Both the position numbers and the translations under genes were made by a program. The notes beneath the pieces are model-generated. The model saw only the letters and a program-made list of their open reading frames with translations, made no database searches and was not told where the DNA came from. Shown in pieces: positions 9,129 through 17,796 of a DNA stretch of 56,480 nucleotides. Position 1 is the first letter of the stretch. Each line of letters begins with the position of its first letter. The stretch comes from Pseudomonadota bacterium (GTDB taxonomy: Bacteria; Pseudomonadota; Alphaproteobacteria; Rhizobiales; Hyphomicrobiaceae), in contig JAFAFW010000097.1 of assembly GCA_023423275.1 (NCBI GenBank), forward strand, positions 1 through 56,480, in the 5' to 3' direction.

Positions 9129-9810
9129 GGGCTGGCCGCGCGCGGTCGTCTTCGATCTGGACGGCACGCTGATCGACAGCGTCGGCGATATCGCCGATGC
9201 GCTGAACGCCGGGCTCCGACACTGCGCTCTGGCGCCTATTCCGGATGAACAGGTGCGGCTGATGATCGGAGGCGGCGCGCGGGTTCTCGTCGAACGGGTG
9301 CTCGCCTCCGTCGATCGTTCGGCGGATGCCGCCCTGACCCAGCGCCTGCATGACTATTTCCTCGATGCCTACGCCAGCGGCTCGGTCGCACGGACCACGA
9401 TCTATCCGCATGCCCGGGAATTACTCGAGGACCTGGCGTCACGGAGCGTCAAACTTGCCATCTGCACCAATAAGCCTGCCCGCATAACGCAGGATGTTTT
9501 GGTGAAGCTCGGCCTCCGGGACCGTTTCCTCTCCGTCGTCGGCGGCAGCGATGATCTTCCGAAGAAGCCTCATGCCGCCATGCTGCTGGCGGCCTTGGAC
9601 GCCGTCGGAGCGTCTTCAGGTGAGGCGGTCATGATCGGCGACAGCGCTGCCGATGTCGGTGCGGCGCGCGCTGCCGGCGTACCTGTGGTTGCGGTCAGCT
9701 ACGGCTATACCCGCGTTCCGCCGCGCGACCTTGGCGCGGATATGCTCATCGAAAATCTGACTGAGGTGATACCCGCACTCGACCACCTGGGAAAACTGAA
9801 AAGCTTATGA
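9121..9810 (+). CDS. gph: Phosphoglycolate phosphatase-type HAD hydrolase
   Basis: This is a 229-residue haloacid-dehalogenase-superfamily phosphatase. Motif I is FDLDGTLIDS with the nucleophilic Asp, motif II is ICTNKP, motif III the Lys in PKKPHAAM, and motif IV IGDSAADVGAA. The cap domain and length fit Gph, which dephosphorylates 2-phosphoglycolate, but related HADs act on other sugar phosphates. The likely start is the GTG at 9121, which overlaps the pgk stop by 8 bases and implies translational coupling; an in-frame ATG at 9064 lies well inside pgk. Adjacency to tkt and pgk makes a role in carbon metabolism plausible. Confidence 0.85.
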   Translation: MAEGWPRAVVFDLDGTLIDSVGDIADALNAGLRHCALAPIPDEQVRLMIGGGARVLVERVLASVDRSADAALTQRLHDYFLDAYASGSVARTTIYPHARELLEDLASRSVKLAICTNKPARITQDVLVKLGLRDRFLSVVGGSDDLPKKPHAAMLLAALDAVGASSGEAVMIGDSAADVGAARAAGVPVVAVSYGYTRVPPRDLGADMLIENLTEVIPALDHLGKLKSL

Positions 9811-9893
9811 AGGATCTTTGATTGCAGATGGTGCGCCAACCGCATAGATTCGAATAGTTATAAGGAAAAACGGATTTTGCGGGAGGGTCGGAC

Positions 9894-10721
9894 GTGCGAC
9901 GGTTGCTGTTTCGGGCTTTGCTGGCAACCGTGGCAGGCCTCTTTGCGAGTATCGGCCCTCTGGCCGCGCAGGATGCCGCGACCGAGCGGGAGCTGGAACG
10001 CTATCGTCAGATGCTGAAGGAGGACCCCTGGTCCAATCCCGGCAATCTGGATGCCGACCGCGGCGAAGGCCTTTGGACCACCAAGCGCGGTCCCAATAAC
10101 GTCTCCTTGGAACGTTGCGACCTCGGCAAGGGCCCAGGTGTCGTCGATGGCGCGTTCGCAGAGCTTCCGCGCTATTTTTCCGACGCCAATCGCGTGATGG
10201 ACGTGGAATCCCGCATCGTCTGGTGCATGGAAAAGCTGCAGGGTTTCGACCGGAAAGACGTTGTCAAGCCGCTCCCAGGCGGTGGCCAGCCGACGACGGA
10301 CGTGGGTGCGATCGCGACCTACATCGGCTCGAAATCGAGCGGCCAGAAACTTGCCCCGCGTCTGGAGCATCCCAAAGAGAAGGAAATGCTGGCGCTGGGC
10401 GAAGCCTTGTTCTTCCGCCGTCAGGGGCCGATGGATTTTTCCTGTTCGACCTGCCACGGCGAGAAAGGGAAGCGCATCCGTCTGCAAGGACTGCCGTTCC
10501 TGTCCGAGCCTCAGGAAGCCCAGGCCGTCATCGGAGAATGGCCAGCCTACCGCGTCTCGTCCACGCACGTCATGACGATGCAGCACCGCATCTACGACTG
10601 CTTCTGGCAAATGCGGCTGCCGAAGATCGATTATGGATCGGACGCCACCGTCGCGCTGACCATGTATCTCAACGCGACGGCCGCGGGTGGCGAGATCGCC
10701 ATCCCCGGATTGAAGCGCTGA
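9894..10721 (+). CDS. soxA: SoxA, c-type cytochrome of the thiosulfate-oxidising complex
   Basis: SoxA pairs with SoxX in the periplasm to couple thiosulfate oxidatively onto the carrier SoxYZ. The 275-residue product has a signal peptide (MRRLLFRALLATVAGLFASIGPLAAQ). It has only one haem site, C184-S-T-C-H188. Where dihaem SoxA proteins carry a first haem, this protein has isolated Cys75 and Cys111, the arrangement of monohaem SoxA with a disulfide. Cys236 in RIYDCFWQMR matches the distal Cys ligand that becomes a persulfide in studied SoxA. The start is a GTG with a GGGAGGG ribosome site. It is followed by soxX after 14 bases. Confidence 0.93.
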   Translation: MRRLLFRALLATVAGLFASIGPLAAQDAATERELERYRQMLKEDPWSNPGNLDADRGEGLWTTKRGPNNVSLERCDLGKGPGVVDGAFAELPRYFSDANRVMDVESRIVWCMEKLQGFDRKDVVKPLPGGGQPTTDVGAIATYIGSKSSGQKLAPRLEHPKEKEMLALGEALFFRRQGPMDFSCSTCHGEKGKRIRLQGLPFLSEPQEAQAVIGEWPAYRVSSTHVMTMQHRIYDCFWQMRLPKIDYGSDATVALTMYLNATAAGGEIAIPGLKR

Positions 10722-10735
10722 GGGGAGGGTGTGAT

Positions 10736-11356
10736 ATGAAACCGAGTATCATTCTCCTCGCAGCGATCGCCGTGGCAGGCACCGGCGCGGCTGTCGCCCA
10801 GCAGAAGCCAACCGTCTCACCCGCCCGCGTCGATCAGGTCATGCGGGACAGCTTCAAGAGCGCGACACCAGAGTGGCAGCAACGGCTGGTGCAGGACCAG
10901 ACGATGAAGGAGTGCACGGCGACCCGCAATCAGCCTTCAGCCGCGCAGGCCGATGCCATCATGGCGCGCGAGAAAGCCATCATCGTCTATCCTGCAGACG
11001 GCAAATTCATCGGTGATTGGAAGAAAGGCGAAAAACTGGCGCAATCCGGCTATGGCCTGCGCTTCAGCGACTATCCGCCGACGCGGGAGAACGGCGGCAA
11101 TTGTTATGCCTGCCATCAGCTCGACAAGAAGGAGTTGAGCTACGGTACACTCGGCCCCAGCCTGCAAGGATATGGCAAAACGCGGAATTTCTCGGCTGAA
11201 GACGCCAAGGCCGTCTACGAGCGGGTCTATAATCCGCAGGCGCACCTCGCGTGTGCGCACATGCCCAGATTTGGCGCAAACAAGGTCCTCACCGTCGAGC
11301 AGATCAAAGACGTCGTGGCGCTCCTTATGGACCCGGAAAGCCCGGTCAACAAATAG
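10736..11356 (+). CDS. soxX: SoxX, monohaem cytochrome c of the thiosulfate-oxidising complex
   Basis: SoxX is the small electron-accepting partner of SoxA. The 206-residue product has a signal peptide ending near AVAQQ. A family N-terminal region is followed by the haem site C123-Y-A-C-H127 and a C-terminal AHMPRFG, where Met176 is the expected axial ligand. The start has a GGGGAGGG ribosome site 14 bases after the soxA stop. Length is at the longer end for SoxX because of the extra N-terminal region, as in other alphaproteobacteria. Confidence 0.93.
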   Translation: MKPSIILLAAIAVAGTGAAVAQQKPTVSPARVDQVMRDSFKSATPEWQQRLVQDQTMKECTATRNQPSAAQADAIMAREKAIIVYPADGKFIGDWKKGEKLAQSGYGLRFSDYPPTRENGGNCYACHQLDKKELSYGTLGPSLQGYGKTRNFSAEDAKAVYERVYNPQAHLACAHMPRFGANKVLTVEQIKDVVALLMDPESPVNK

Positions 11357-11442
11357 GCGGATAGATCCCCGCTGAATGAGGTTATGATCGCCGGTGGCAG
11401 TCTCAACACGCCGCCGGCTTATCGTGACAGCCAAGGCACAGC

Positions 11443-13158
11443 ATGACGACACGGCGAGGGTTCCTTCAGGTCGCGGCCGCGGCCGCCGCGCTCACGGGGC
11501 TCGGCGGGCGTTTTTCGCGCTTGGCCGCGCAGCAGGCGCTGACCTCCCAGGATCTGCTGCGGTTCTCGCCGAAGGGACAGGTGACGCTTCTGCACATCAG
11601 CGACCTGCACGCGCAGCTTCTCCCGATCTATTTCCGCGAGCCGTCGATCAATCTCGGCGCGGGTGGCATGAAGGAGCTTTATCCGCACATCAGCGGCGAC
11701 GCCTTCCTGAGCGCCGCCGGGATCTCTCCGAAATCGCTCGACGCCTATATGCTTTCCTCAGTCGATTTCGAGGGGTTGGCCGGCACGTACGGCAAGGTCG
11801 GCGGCGTCGACCGGATCGCGACGCTCGTCAAAGCCATCCGCGAGGAACGCGGTGCTTCCCGGACGCTCCTGCTCGATGGCGGTGATGCGCTTCAGGGTTC
11901 CTACACCGCCTTGCAGTCTCGCGGCGCGGACATGGTCGATGTGCTTCTGAAGCTGGGCGTGGAGGCGACCACCGGCCATTGGGAATTCACGCTCGGGGCC
12001 AACCGGGTTGCCGAACTCTACGGCTCGTATGATCACACAGGGACCGCACCGCTGTCGTTCCTGGCCGGGAACGTCGTCGAGACCGATTTCGAGGAGCCCG
12101 TGTTCAAGGCCGCCCGGATGTTCGAACGCGGCGGCTTGCAGATTGCCGTGATCGGCCAAGCGTTCCCCTACACCCCGATCGCAAACCCGCGATGGATGAT
12201 GCCGGTATGGTCGTTCGGCATCCGCGAGGAGGCGTTGCAACGCAACATCAATGCGGCGCGTGCCGCCGGCGCCGATCTGGTCGTGCTGCTGTCACACAAT
12301 GGCTTCGACGTCGACCGCAAGCTGGCGACACGGGTGGACGGCTTGGATGTCATCCTGACCGGACACACACATGACGCCCTGCCGTTCGTCGTCAAATCCG
12401 GCAATACCCTGCTGGTGGCGTCGGGGTCGCACGGCAAGTTCCTGTCGCGGCTCGATCTGGACGTGCGCGACGGCCGCATCGTGGGCTTCAACTATGCGCT
12501 GATACCCGTTCTGGCCGATGTCATCCCGTCCGATGCCGATATGGCGCGGCTGGTGGAAGACATCCGCGCCCCGCATCGCGCCATGCTGGAAACGGAGCTG
12601 GCCCGCACGGAGTCGCTGCTCTACCGGCGCGGCAACTTCAACGGAACGCTGGATGACGTCATCTGCGACGCGATCATGGCCGAACGCGATGCCGAGATTG
12701 CCTTGTCACCCGGATTCCGCTGGGGCGCGAGCCTGCTGCCCGGGCAGGCGATTACCTGGGACGATCTCTACAACGCGACGGCGATGACATACCCTTCCTG
12801 TTACCGGACCGAGATGCCGGGAATGATGTTGCGGTATGTGTTGGAGGATGTCGCGGACAACCTGTTCAATCCCGACCCTTACTACCAGCAGGGCGGTGAT
12901 ATGGTGCGGGCAGGGGGCCTCGGCTTCACCGTCCATGTGGACGAACCGATGGGCCGGCGGATCTCGGATCTGACGCTGCTGAGAACCGGCGAGCCGATCG
13001 ACCCCGCCAAGACGTACGTCGTCGCAGGCTGGGCATCGATCAACCAGGCGGTCGAAGGCCCCCCGATCTGGGATGTCGCGGCGGCGCATCTCAAACAACG
13101 CAAGGTTGTCCGCGTCGAACCCAATACCAACATCAAGGTCGTACGCACCAACGGTTGA
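11443..13158 (+). CDS. soxB: SoxB, thiosulfohydrolase
   Basis: SoxB hydrolyses the terminal sulfonate from SoxYZ-bound thiosulfate as sulfate. The 571-residue protein belongs to the 5'-nucleotidase/metallophosphatase family. It starts with a twin-arginine signal (TTRRGFLQ), as expected for a protein exported folded with its dimanganese centre. Metal ligands visible are D54 and H56 in ISDLHAQLL, D145 in LLLDGGDALQGS, the GHWEF segment near 179, SHNGFDVD and TGHTHD. The DGGD loop reads DALQG where I would expect DTWQG. It follows soxX by 86 bases. No soxY or soxZ carrier gene is in the window. Confidence 0.94.
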   Translation: MTTRRGFLQVAAAAAALTGLGGRFSRLAAQQALTSQDLLRFSPKGQVTLLHISDLHAQLLPIYFREPSINLGAGGMKELYPHISGDAFLSAAGISPKSLDAYMLSSVDFEGLAGTYGKVGGVDRIATLVKAIREERGASRTLLLDGGDALQGSYTALQSRGADMVDVLLKLGVEATTGHWEFTLGANRVAELYGSYDHTGTAPLSFLAGNVVETDFEEPVFKAARMFERGGLQIAVIGQAFPYTPIANPRWMMPVWSFGIREEALQRNINAARAAGADLVVLLSHNGFDVDRKLATRVDGLDVILTGHTHDALPFVVKSGNTLLVASGSHGKFLSRLDLDVRDGRIVGFNYALIPVLADVIPSDADMARLVEDIRAPHRAMLETELARTESLLYRRGNFNGTLDDVICDAIMAERDAEIALSPGFRWGASLLPGQAITWDDLYNATAMTYPSCYRTEMPGMMLRYVLEDVADNLFNPDPYYQQGGDMVRAGGLGFTVHVDEPMGRRISDLTLLRTGEPIDPAKTYVVAGWASINQAVEGPPIWDVAAAHLKQRKVVRVEPNTNIKVVRTNG

Positions 13159-13390
13159 GCGGTCCGCCGTTCCCTGGACACCTGCTGGGGCCACAGCTAA
13201 AAGACGAAACGCCTGAAGCTGCCGGCGCGGGAGTTCGGAGCGAGCGGCCGGTGTGCCAGCCGGGCGCCCGATACCTTCCGGGGGGTGCCTTCATCAGCCG
13301 TGGTATTGCGACACGGCAGGCCAACCAGTGGGTTGACCTGTTTCGCGTCAAGCCGCGGGACGATCACTTAGCCGACGAGACCGAACACAC

Positions 13391-16054
13391 ATGACCGGCG
13401 TCAACGAGATCCGCAGCGCGTTCCTCGATTTCTTCAAGGCCGAGGGGCACGAGGTCGTGCCGTCGTCACCGCTGGTGCCGCGCAACGACCCGACGCTGAT
13501 GTTCGCCAACTCCGGCATGGTGCAGTTCAAGAACGTCTTCACCGGCGTCGAGAAGCGCCCGTACTCCACGGCGACCACGGCGCAGAAGTGCGTGCGAGCG
13601 GGCGGCAAGCACAACGACCTGGAGAACGTCGGCTACACCGCGCGCCATCACACCTTCTTCGAGATGATGGGCAACTTCTCGTTCGGCGATTACTTCAAGG
13701 AACGCGCCATCGGCATGGCGTGGCAGCTGACGACCAAGGTGTTCGGCCTGCCGAAGGACAAGCTGCTGGTTACGGTCTATCACACCGATGACGAGGCGTT
13801 TAACCTCTGGAAGAAGATCGCCGGTCTGCCGGATGAGCGCATCATCCGCATCCCGACCAGCGACAACTTCTGGCAGATGGGCGACACTGGCCCGTGCGGC
13901 CCGTGCTCGGAAATCTTCATCGACCAGGGCCCGGCACTGCAGGGCGGTCCTCCGGGCAGCCCGGACGAGGACGGTGACCGCTTCCTGGAATTTTGGAACC
14001 TCGTGTTCATGCAATACGAGCAGGTGGCGGGCGGTGAGCGCTCGCCGCTGCCGCGTCCGTCGATCGACACCGGCCTCGGCCTGGAGCGCATGGCCGCGAT
14101 CATGCAGGGTGTGCATTCCAACTACGACATCGACCTGTTCAAGGCACTAATCCGATCGTCCGTCGAAGCCATCGGCGTCGATGCGGAAGGTCCGCGCAAG
14201 CCGAGCCATCGCGTGATCGCCGATCACCTGCGCGCCTCGTCATTCCTGGTGGCCGATGGCGTGCTCCCGTCGAACGAGGGCCGCGGCTACGTGCTGCGCC
14301 GGATCATGCGCCGCGCGATGCGTCATGCGCAGTTGCTCGGTGCGAAAGATCCGGTGATGTACCGCCTCGTGCCGACGCTGGTGCGCGAGATGGGCGCGGC
14401 CTATCCGGAACTCGTCCGCGCCGAAGCCCTGATCACCGAAACGCTTCGGCTTGAGGAAACGCGCTTCCGCAAGACGCTGGTGCGCGGTCTGCAGATCCTT
14501 GATGAGGAGAGCGCCAAGCTCGGCGCGGGCGATGTGCTGTCCGGTGACGTGGCGTTCAAGCTGCACGACACCTACGGCTTCCCGCTCGATCTGACGCAGG
14601 ACGCGCTGCGCGCCCGCAAGATCAAGGTCGACAGCGAAGGCTTCGAGGCGGCGATGGAGCGCCAGCGTGCCGAAGCGCGCAAGAACTGGGCGGGCTCCGG
14701 CGATACGGCGGCGGAAACGGTGTGGTTCACGCTGCGCGAGAAGCTCGGCGCGACCGAGTTTCTCGGCTACGACACCGAGACGGCCGAAGGCGTCGTTACC
14801 GCGCTGGTCAAGGATGGCAAGGAAGTCAAATCGCTGAAGAAAGGCGAGAGTGGTTTCGCGATCCTGAACCAGACCCCATTCTATGCCGAAAGCGGCGGCC
14901 AGACCGGCGACCGCGGACTGATGACGGGGCAGGGCGTTCGCTGCGATGTCTGGGATGTCCAGAAGCGTGCTGACGGACTCTTCGTGCATTCGGTGACGGT
15001 CGAAGATGGCACGCTCAAAATCGGCGCGGCGCTGGAACTGAAGGTCGATCACGCGCGCCGTTCGGCAATCCGCGCCAATCACTCCGCGACCCATCTGCTG
15101 CACGAGGCGCTGCGCCTGACGCTCGGCGATCACGTGGCGCAGAAGGGCTCGCTGGTCGCGCCGGATCGTCTACGTTTCGACTTCTCGCACACGAAGCCGA
15201 TCACGGACGAGGAACTGGCGAAAATCGAGGACATCTCAAACGCGCAGATCCTGGCCAACGCCCCGATTGAAACGCGCTTGATGGCTGTCGATGATGCCAT
15301 CGCGTCGGGCGCCCGCGCGCTGTTCGGCGAGAAATACGGCGATGAAGTGCGCGTCGTCTCCATGGGCACGCGCCAAGGCAACAAGACATTTTCAGTCGAA
15401 CTGTGCGGCGGCACACACGCCGCCCGGACGGGCGATATCGGATTGGTGCGCGTGGTTTCAGAAACCGCGTCGGCGGCTGGCGTGCGCCGCATCGAGGCAC
15501 TGACGGGTGAGGGCGCGATGGCTTATCTCGCCGCCCAGGATGCGCGCGTGCGCGACGCTGCGGCCGTCCTCCGCGTGCGGCCGGAAGATGTCGTGGATCG
15601 CGTCAAGGCGCTGATGGACGAGCGCAAGGCGCTCGAAAAACAACTCGCCGACGCCAAGCGCCAACTTGCGCTCGGTGGCGGCGGAGGCAATGGCGCCGCA
15701 ACGGGCGATGCCGTCCGCGAGGTCGGCAAGGTGAAGCTGCTGGCGCGGAAAGTTGAAGGGCTCAATCCGAAAGACCTGCGCGGGTTGGTCGATGACGGCA
15801 AGAAGCAGGTCGGTTCAGGTATCGTTGCCATCGTCGGCGTGACCGAGGATGGCAAGGCGGGTCTCGCCGTTGGTGTGACGACCGATCTCATCGGTTCTTA
15901 CAGCGCTGTCGATCTGGTCAAGGCGGGAGCCGAGGCCTTGGGTGGCAAGGGTGGCGGCGGCCGCCCCGATATGGCCCAAGCCGGGGGTCCCGACGGCGGT
16001 AAGGCGGACCTCGCGCTCGAGGCCATCGAACAGCGGCTCGCAGGCGCGGCCTGA
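13391..16054 (+). CDS. alaS: Alanyl-tRNA synthetase
   Basis: This class II synthetase charges tRNA-Ala. At 887 residues it is full length and starts at the canonical NEIRSAFLDFFKAEGHEVV segment. The catalytic core includes NDPTLMFANSGMVQFK and RHHTFFEMMGNFSFGDYF. The editing domain has the zinc-ligand set H564-SAT-H568 and C672-GGT-H676. The C-terminal DHHA1 and coiled-coil part is present with a Gly-rich linker. The 232-base upstream gap shows no recognisable leader structure. Two hairpins just after the stop may terminate it. Confidence 0.98.
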   Translation: MTGVNEIRSAFLDFFKAEGHEVVPSSPLVPRNDPTLMFANSGMVQFKNVFTGVEKRPYSTATTAQKCVRAGGKHNDLENVGYTARHHTFFEMMGNFSFGDYFKERAIGMAWQLTTKVFGLPKDKLLVTVYHTDDEAFNLWKKIAGLPDERIIRIPTSDNFWQMGDTGPCGPCSEIFIDQGPALQGGPPGSPDEDGDRFLEFWNLVFMQYEQVAGGERSPLPRPSIDTGLGLERMAAIMQGVHSNYDIDLFKALIRSSVEAIGVDAEGPRKPSHRVIADHLRASSFLVADGVLPSNEGRGYVLRRIMRRAMRHAQLLGAKDPVMYRLVPTLVREMGAAYPELVRAEALITETLRLEETRFRKTLVRGLQILDEESAKLGAGDVLSGDVAFKLHDTYGFPLDLTQDALRARKIKVDSEGFEAAMERQRAEARKNWAGSGDTAAETVWFTLREKLGATEFLGYDTETAEGVVTALVKDGKEVKSLKKGESGFAILNQTPFYAESGGQTGDRGLMTGQGVRCDVWDVQKRADGLFVHSVTVEDGTLKIGAALELKVDHARRSAIRANHSATHLLHEALRLTLGDHVAQKGSLVAPDRLRFDFSHTKPITDEELAKIEDISNAQILANAPIETRLMAVDDAIASGARALFGEKYGDEVRVVSMGTRQGNKTFSVELCGGTHAARTGDIGLVRVVSETASAAGVRRIEALTGEGAMAYLAAQDARVRDAAAVLRVRPEDVVDRVKALMDERKALEKQLADAKRQLALGGGGGNGAATGDAVREVGKVKLLARKVEGLNPKDLRGLVDDGKKQVGSGIVAIVGVTEDGKAGLAVGVTTDLIGSYSAVDLVKAGAEALGGKGGGGRPDMAQAGGPDGGKADLALEAIEQRLAGAA

Positions 16055-16061
16055 CGACTTC

Positions 16062-16111
16062 GCATTCGAACCAACGAATGCACGTGGCTCCCCCGCGCTC
16101 GGTGGCGCGGG
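16062..16111 (+). terminator. Tandem hairpins after alaS
   Basis: Two stem-loops lie 8 and 38 bases after the alaS stop: GCATTCG/CGAATGC (16062-16081, loop AACCAA) and CCCGCGC/GCGCGGG (16092-16111). Only a weak T-rich stretch (CTTGAGTTCCTG) follows the second, so termination is probable but not certain. Confidence 0.5.
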
Positions 16112-16175
16112 CTTGAGTTCCTGCGTATTCTTCCTATTCTCGTTGTCGGACGTTCAGTCGGATCGAGGATCGCCA

Positions 16176-17234
16176 ATGTCGATCACCCGCCGCACCATGG
16201 TCGCCGGTTTCATGACGGCGCCGCTCGCTGCCTATGCGCAGGATCCGAAGATGCTGGAGCGGCTCCGAGGCGATGCGGGGCCAGTCGTCCTGTCTGACGA
16301 TCAGGTGGCACAACGCTTCACTGCGAGCCCGGCTCCGGCGGGTCCAGCAGGCAGTTGGCAGGCACGCGCACCGCTTCCAATCCCGCGCTCGGAAATGGCC
16401 TGGGCGACAGCCACGCGGGGCCGGATGCACGTCATCGGTGGCTATGCCCAGCAAGCCGTGAACCGGCCCTATCATCATGTCTACGATCCGGCTCAGGACC
16501 GCTGGGAGGACCTGGCGCCGCTGCCGCTCGGCGCCAACCACGTGGCGGTGGCGGCCACGGACGACACTGTCTATGCCTTCGGCGGCTTCATCCAGCAGAA
16601 CCGCGATCCCCACCGCGAGACATTCGCCTACGACCTGGACAGCGATCGGTGGCGGGCATTGGCGCCATTGCCCCGAGCGCGCGGCGCGGCCGGGCTCGCC
16701 ATCGTAGACGGAAAACTCCATATGATCGGCGGCGCCCAGGGCACCACCGACCGCCGCAGCATCGCGTGGCACGAAATCTACGATCCGAAGGCGGATAGCT
16801 GGGAAACGCTGGCGGACATGCCGGGCTTTCCTCTCGATCATCAGGGCGTCGTGGTGGTTGGCGCACGCATCCATCTGATCGGCGGCCGGATCAACACGTT
16901 CGCGACGAATGTCGGCCATCATCAGGTGTTCGATACCAGGACGGGAAAGTGGGCAATGAAAGCCCCGCTTCCGACACCGCGTTCCGGACATGGCGCCGTG
17001 CTGCTCAATGGGCGCATCTGGTGCATGGGCGGTGAGGAGACCGGCAAGGTGTTCGGCCAGCTCGAAAGCTACGATCCGGCCACCGACCGCTGGCAGAGCC
17101 ACGCCCCCATGATGACGCCGCGTCACGGCCTTGGAGCGGCCGCGGTCGGCGGCAAGATTTACGTCGCGGGCGGTGGCGTTGTCGTCGGCGGCGGCATTCA
17201 GTCGTCGATCCATGAAGCTTTCACGCCGGCTTAG
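16176..17234 (+). CDS. Exported kelch-repeat beta-propeller protein
   Basis: This is a 352-residue protein with an N-terminal twin-arginine-like signal (MSITRRTMVAGFMTAPLAAYAQ), so probably periplasmic. After a linker it has six kelch blades recognisable by their Gly-Gly pairs: HVIGGY, YAFGGF, HMIGGA, HLIGGR, WCMGGE and YVAGGG. Each is followed by a YDP-type and W-containing strand. Six blades suggest a closed six-bladed propeller, a fold used for binding or, in some exported families, sialic-acid mutarotation. No catalytic signature decides. The start has a GAGGAT ribosome site about 7 bases upstream. The next gene begins within a few bases of its stop, suggesting co-expression. Confidence 0.85.
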   Translation: MSITRRTMVAGFMTAPLAAYAQDPKMLERLRGDAGPVVLSDDQVAQRFTASPAPAGPAGSWQARAPLPIPRSEMAWATATRGRMHVIGGYAQQAVNRPYHHVYDPAQDRWEDLAPLPLGANHVAVAATDDTVYAFGGFIQQNRDPHRETFAYDLDSDRWRALAPLPRARGAAGLAIVDGKLHMIGGAQGTTDRRSIAWHEIYDPKADSWETLADMPGFPLDHQGVVVVGARIHLIGGRINTFATNVGHHQVFDTRTGKWAMKAPLPTPRSGHGAVLLNGRIWCMGGEETGKVFGQLESYDPATDRWQSHAPMMTPRHGLGAAAVGGKIYVAGGGVVVGGGIQSSIHEAFTPA

Positions 17235-17238
17235 CAAC

Positions 17239-17796
17239 ATGATCGACAGGCGTGCCGTTCTCGGACTATCGGGCCTCATGGGATGCGTGGCGGCCGGCCT
17301 CTTGATATGGCCGCACAGCGCCCTCGGCTTTGGCCCTGTCACGCTGCAGGAGACACGCCGAAAGACCTTGGCCGCGCTCGGTCCGGCGTCCATCGCCGAG
17401 AGACTGTGCGGCGGAATGCTTGGCGTGCTTTACAGTGTCCACGACCAGAGCTTCGAAACCGCGGACAATGATGCGATCCCCGTGATGGCCATGTTTGGCA
17501 AATCCAGTGATCGCGTCAGCGAAATCAGCGCCGCCCTATCCTGGCCGAATGGCGGGGTGTCCTTCAAGAATTGGGGCAGGCTGGTCATTGCGCAGGAAGC
17601 GGAAATCGGGCGTCGCACGCACGCCCGACCTCGTACGATCGCGGCCATGGAAGACGATATCGCGGTGGAAACCAGCCGCGAGTTCAAGCGCGGAGATGCG
17701 ACCGTGACGTTAAGGTCGCGCTGGATGCGGCGCAGCGGTGCAACCTTCTCGCGGATTCACCTGCTGGCTGCGGGCGAAGCCAGCGTCATTGCGTGA
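17239..17796 (+). CDS. Exported protein of unknown function
   Basis: I do not recognise this family. The 185-residue product begins MIDRRAVLGLSGLMGCVAAGLL, a hydrophobic export signal with an Arg pair that could be Tat or Sec. The mature part has no zinc or haem motif. One Cys (in AERLCGGM) remains after the signal. It contains an Asp/Glu-rich middle and a C-terminal strand-rich section ending in IHLLAAGEASVIA. An in-frame ATG at 17212 overlaps the kelch gene; I prefer 17239 because it removes a basic, non-signal extension. It follows the kelch gene by 4 bases and overlaps the convergent phosphodiesterase gene by 11 bases at its 3' end. Confidence 0.6.
   Translation: MIDRRAVLGLSGLMGCVAAGLLIWPHSALGFGPVTLQETRRKTLAALGPASIAERLCGGMLGVLYSVHDQSFETADNDAIPVMAMFGKSSDRVSEISAALSWPNGGVSFKNWGRLVIAQEAEIGRRTHARPRTIAAMEDDIAVETSREFKRGDATVTLRSRWMRRSGATFSRIHLLAAGEASVIA

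Noticed and set aside
13159..13390. Possible regulatory leader before alaS
   Set aside because: No tRNA-like, T-box-like or stable ordered hairpins could be recognised; treated as plain intergenic sequence.
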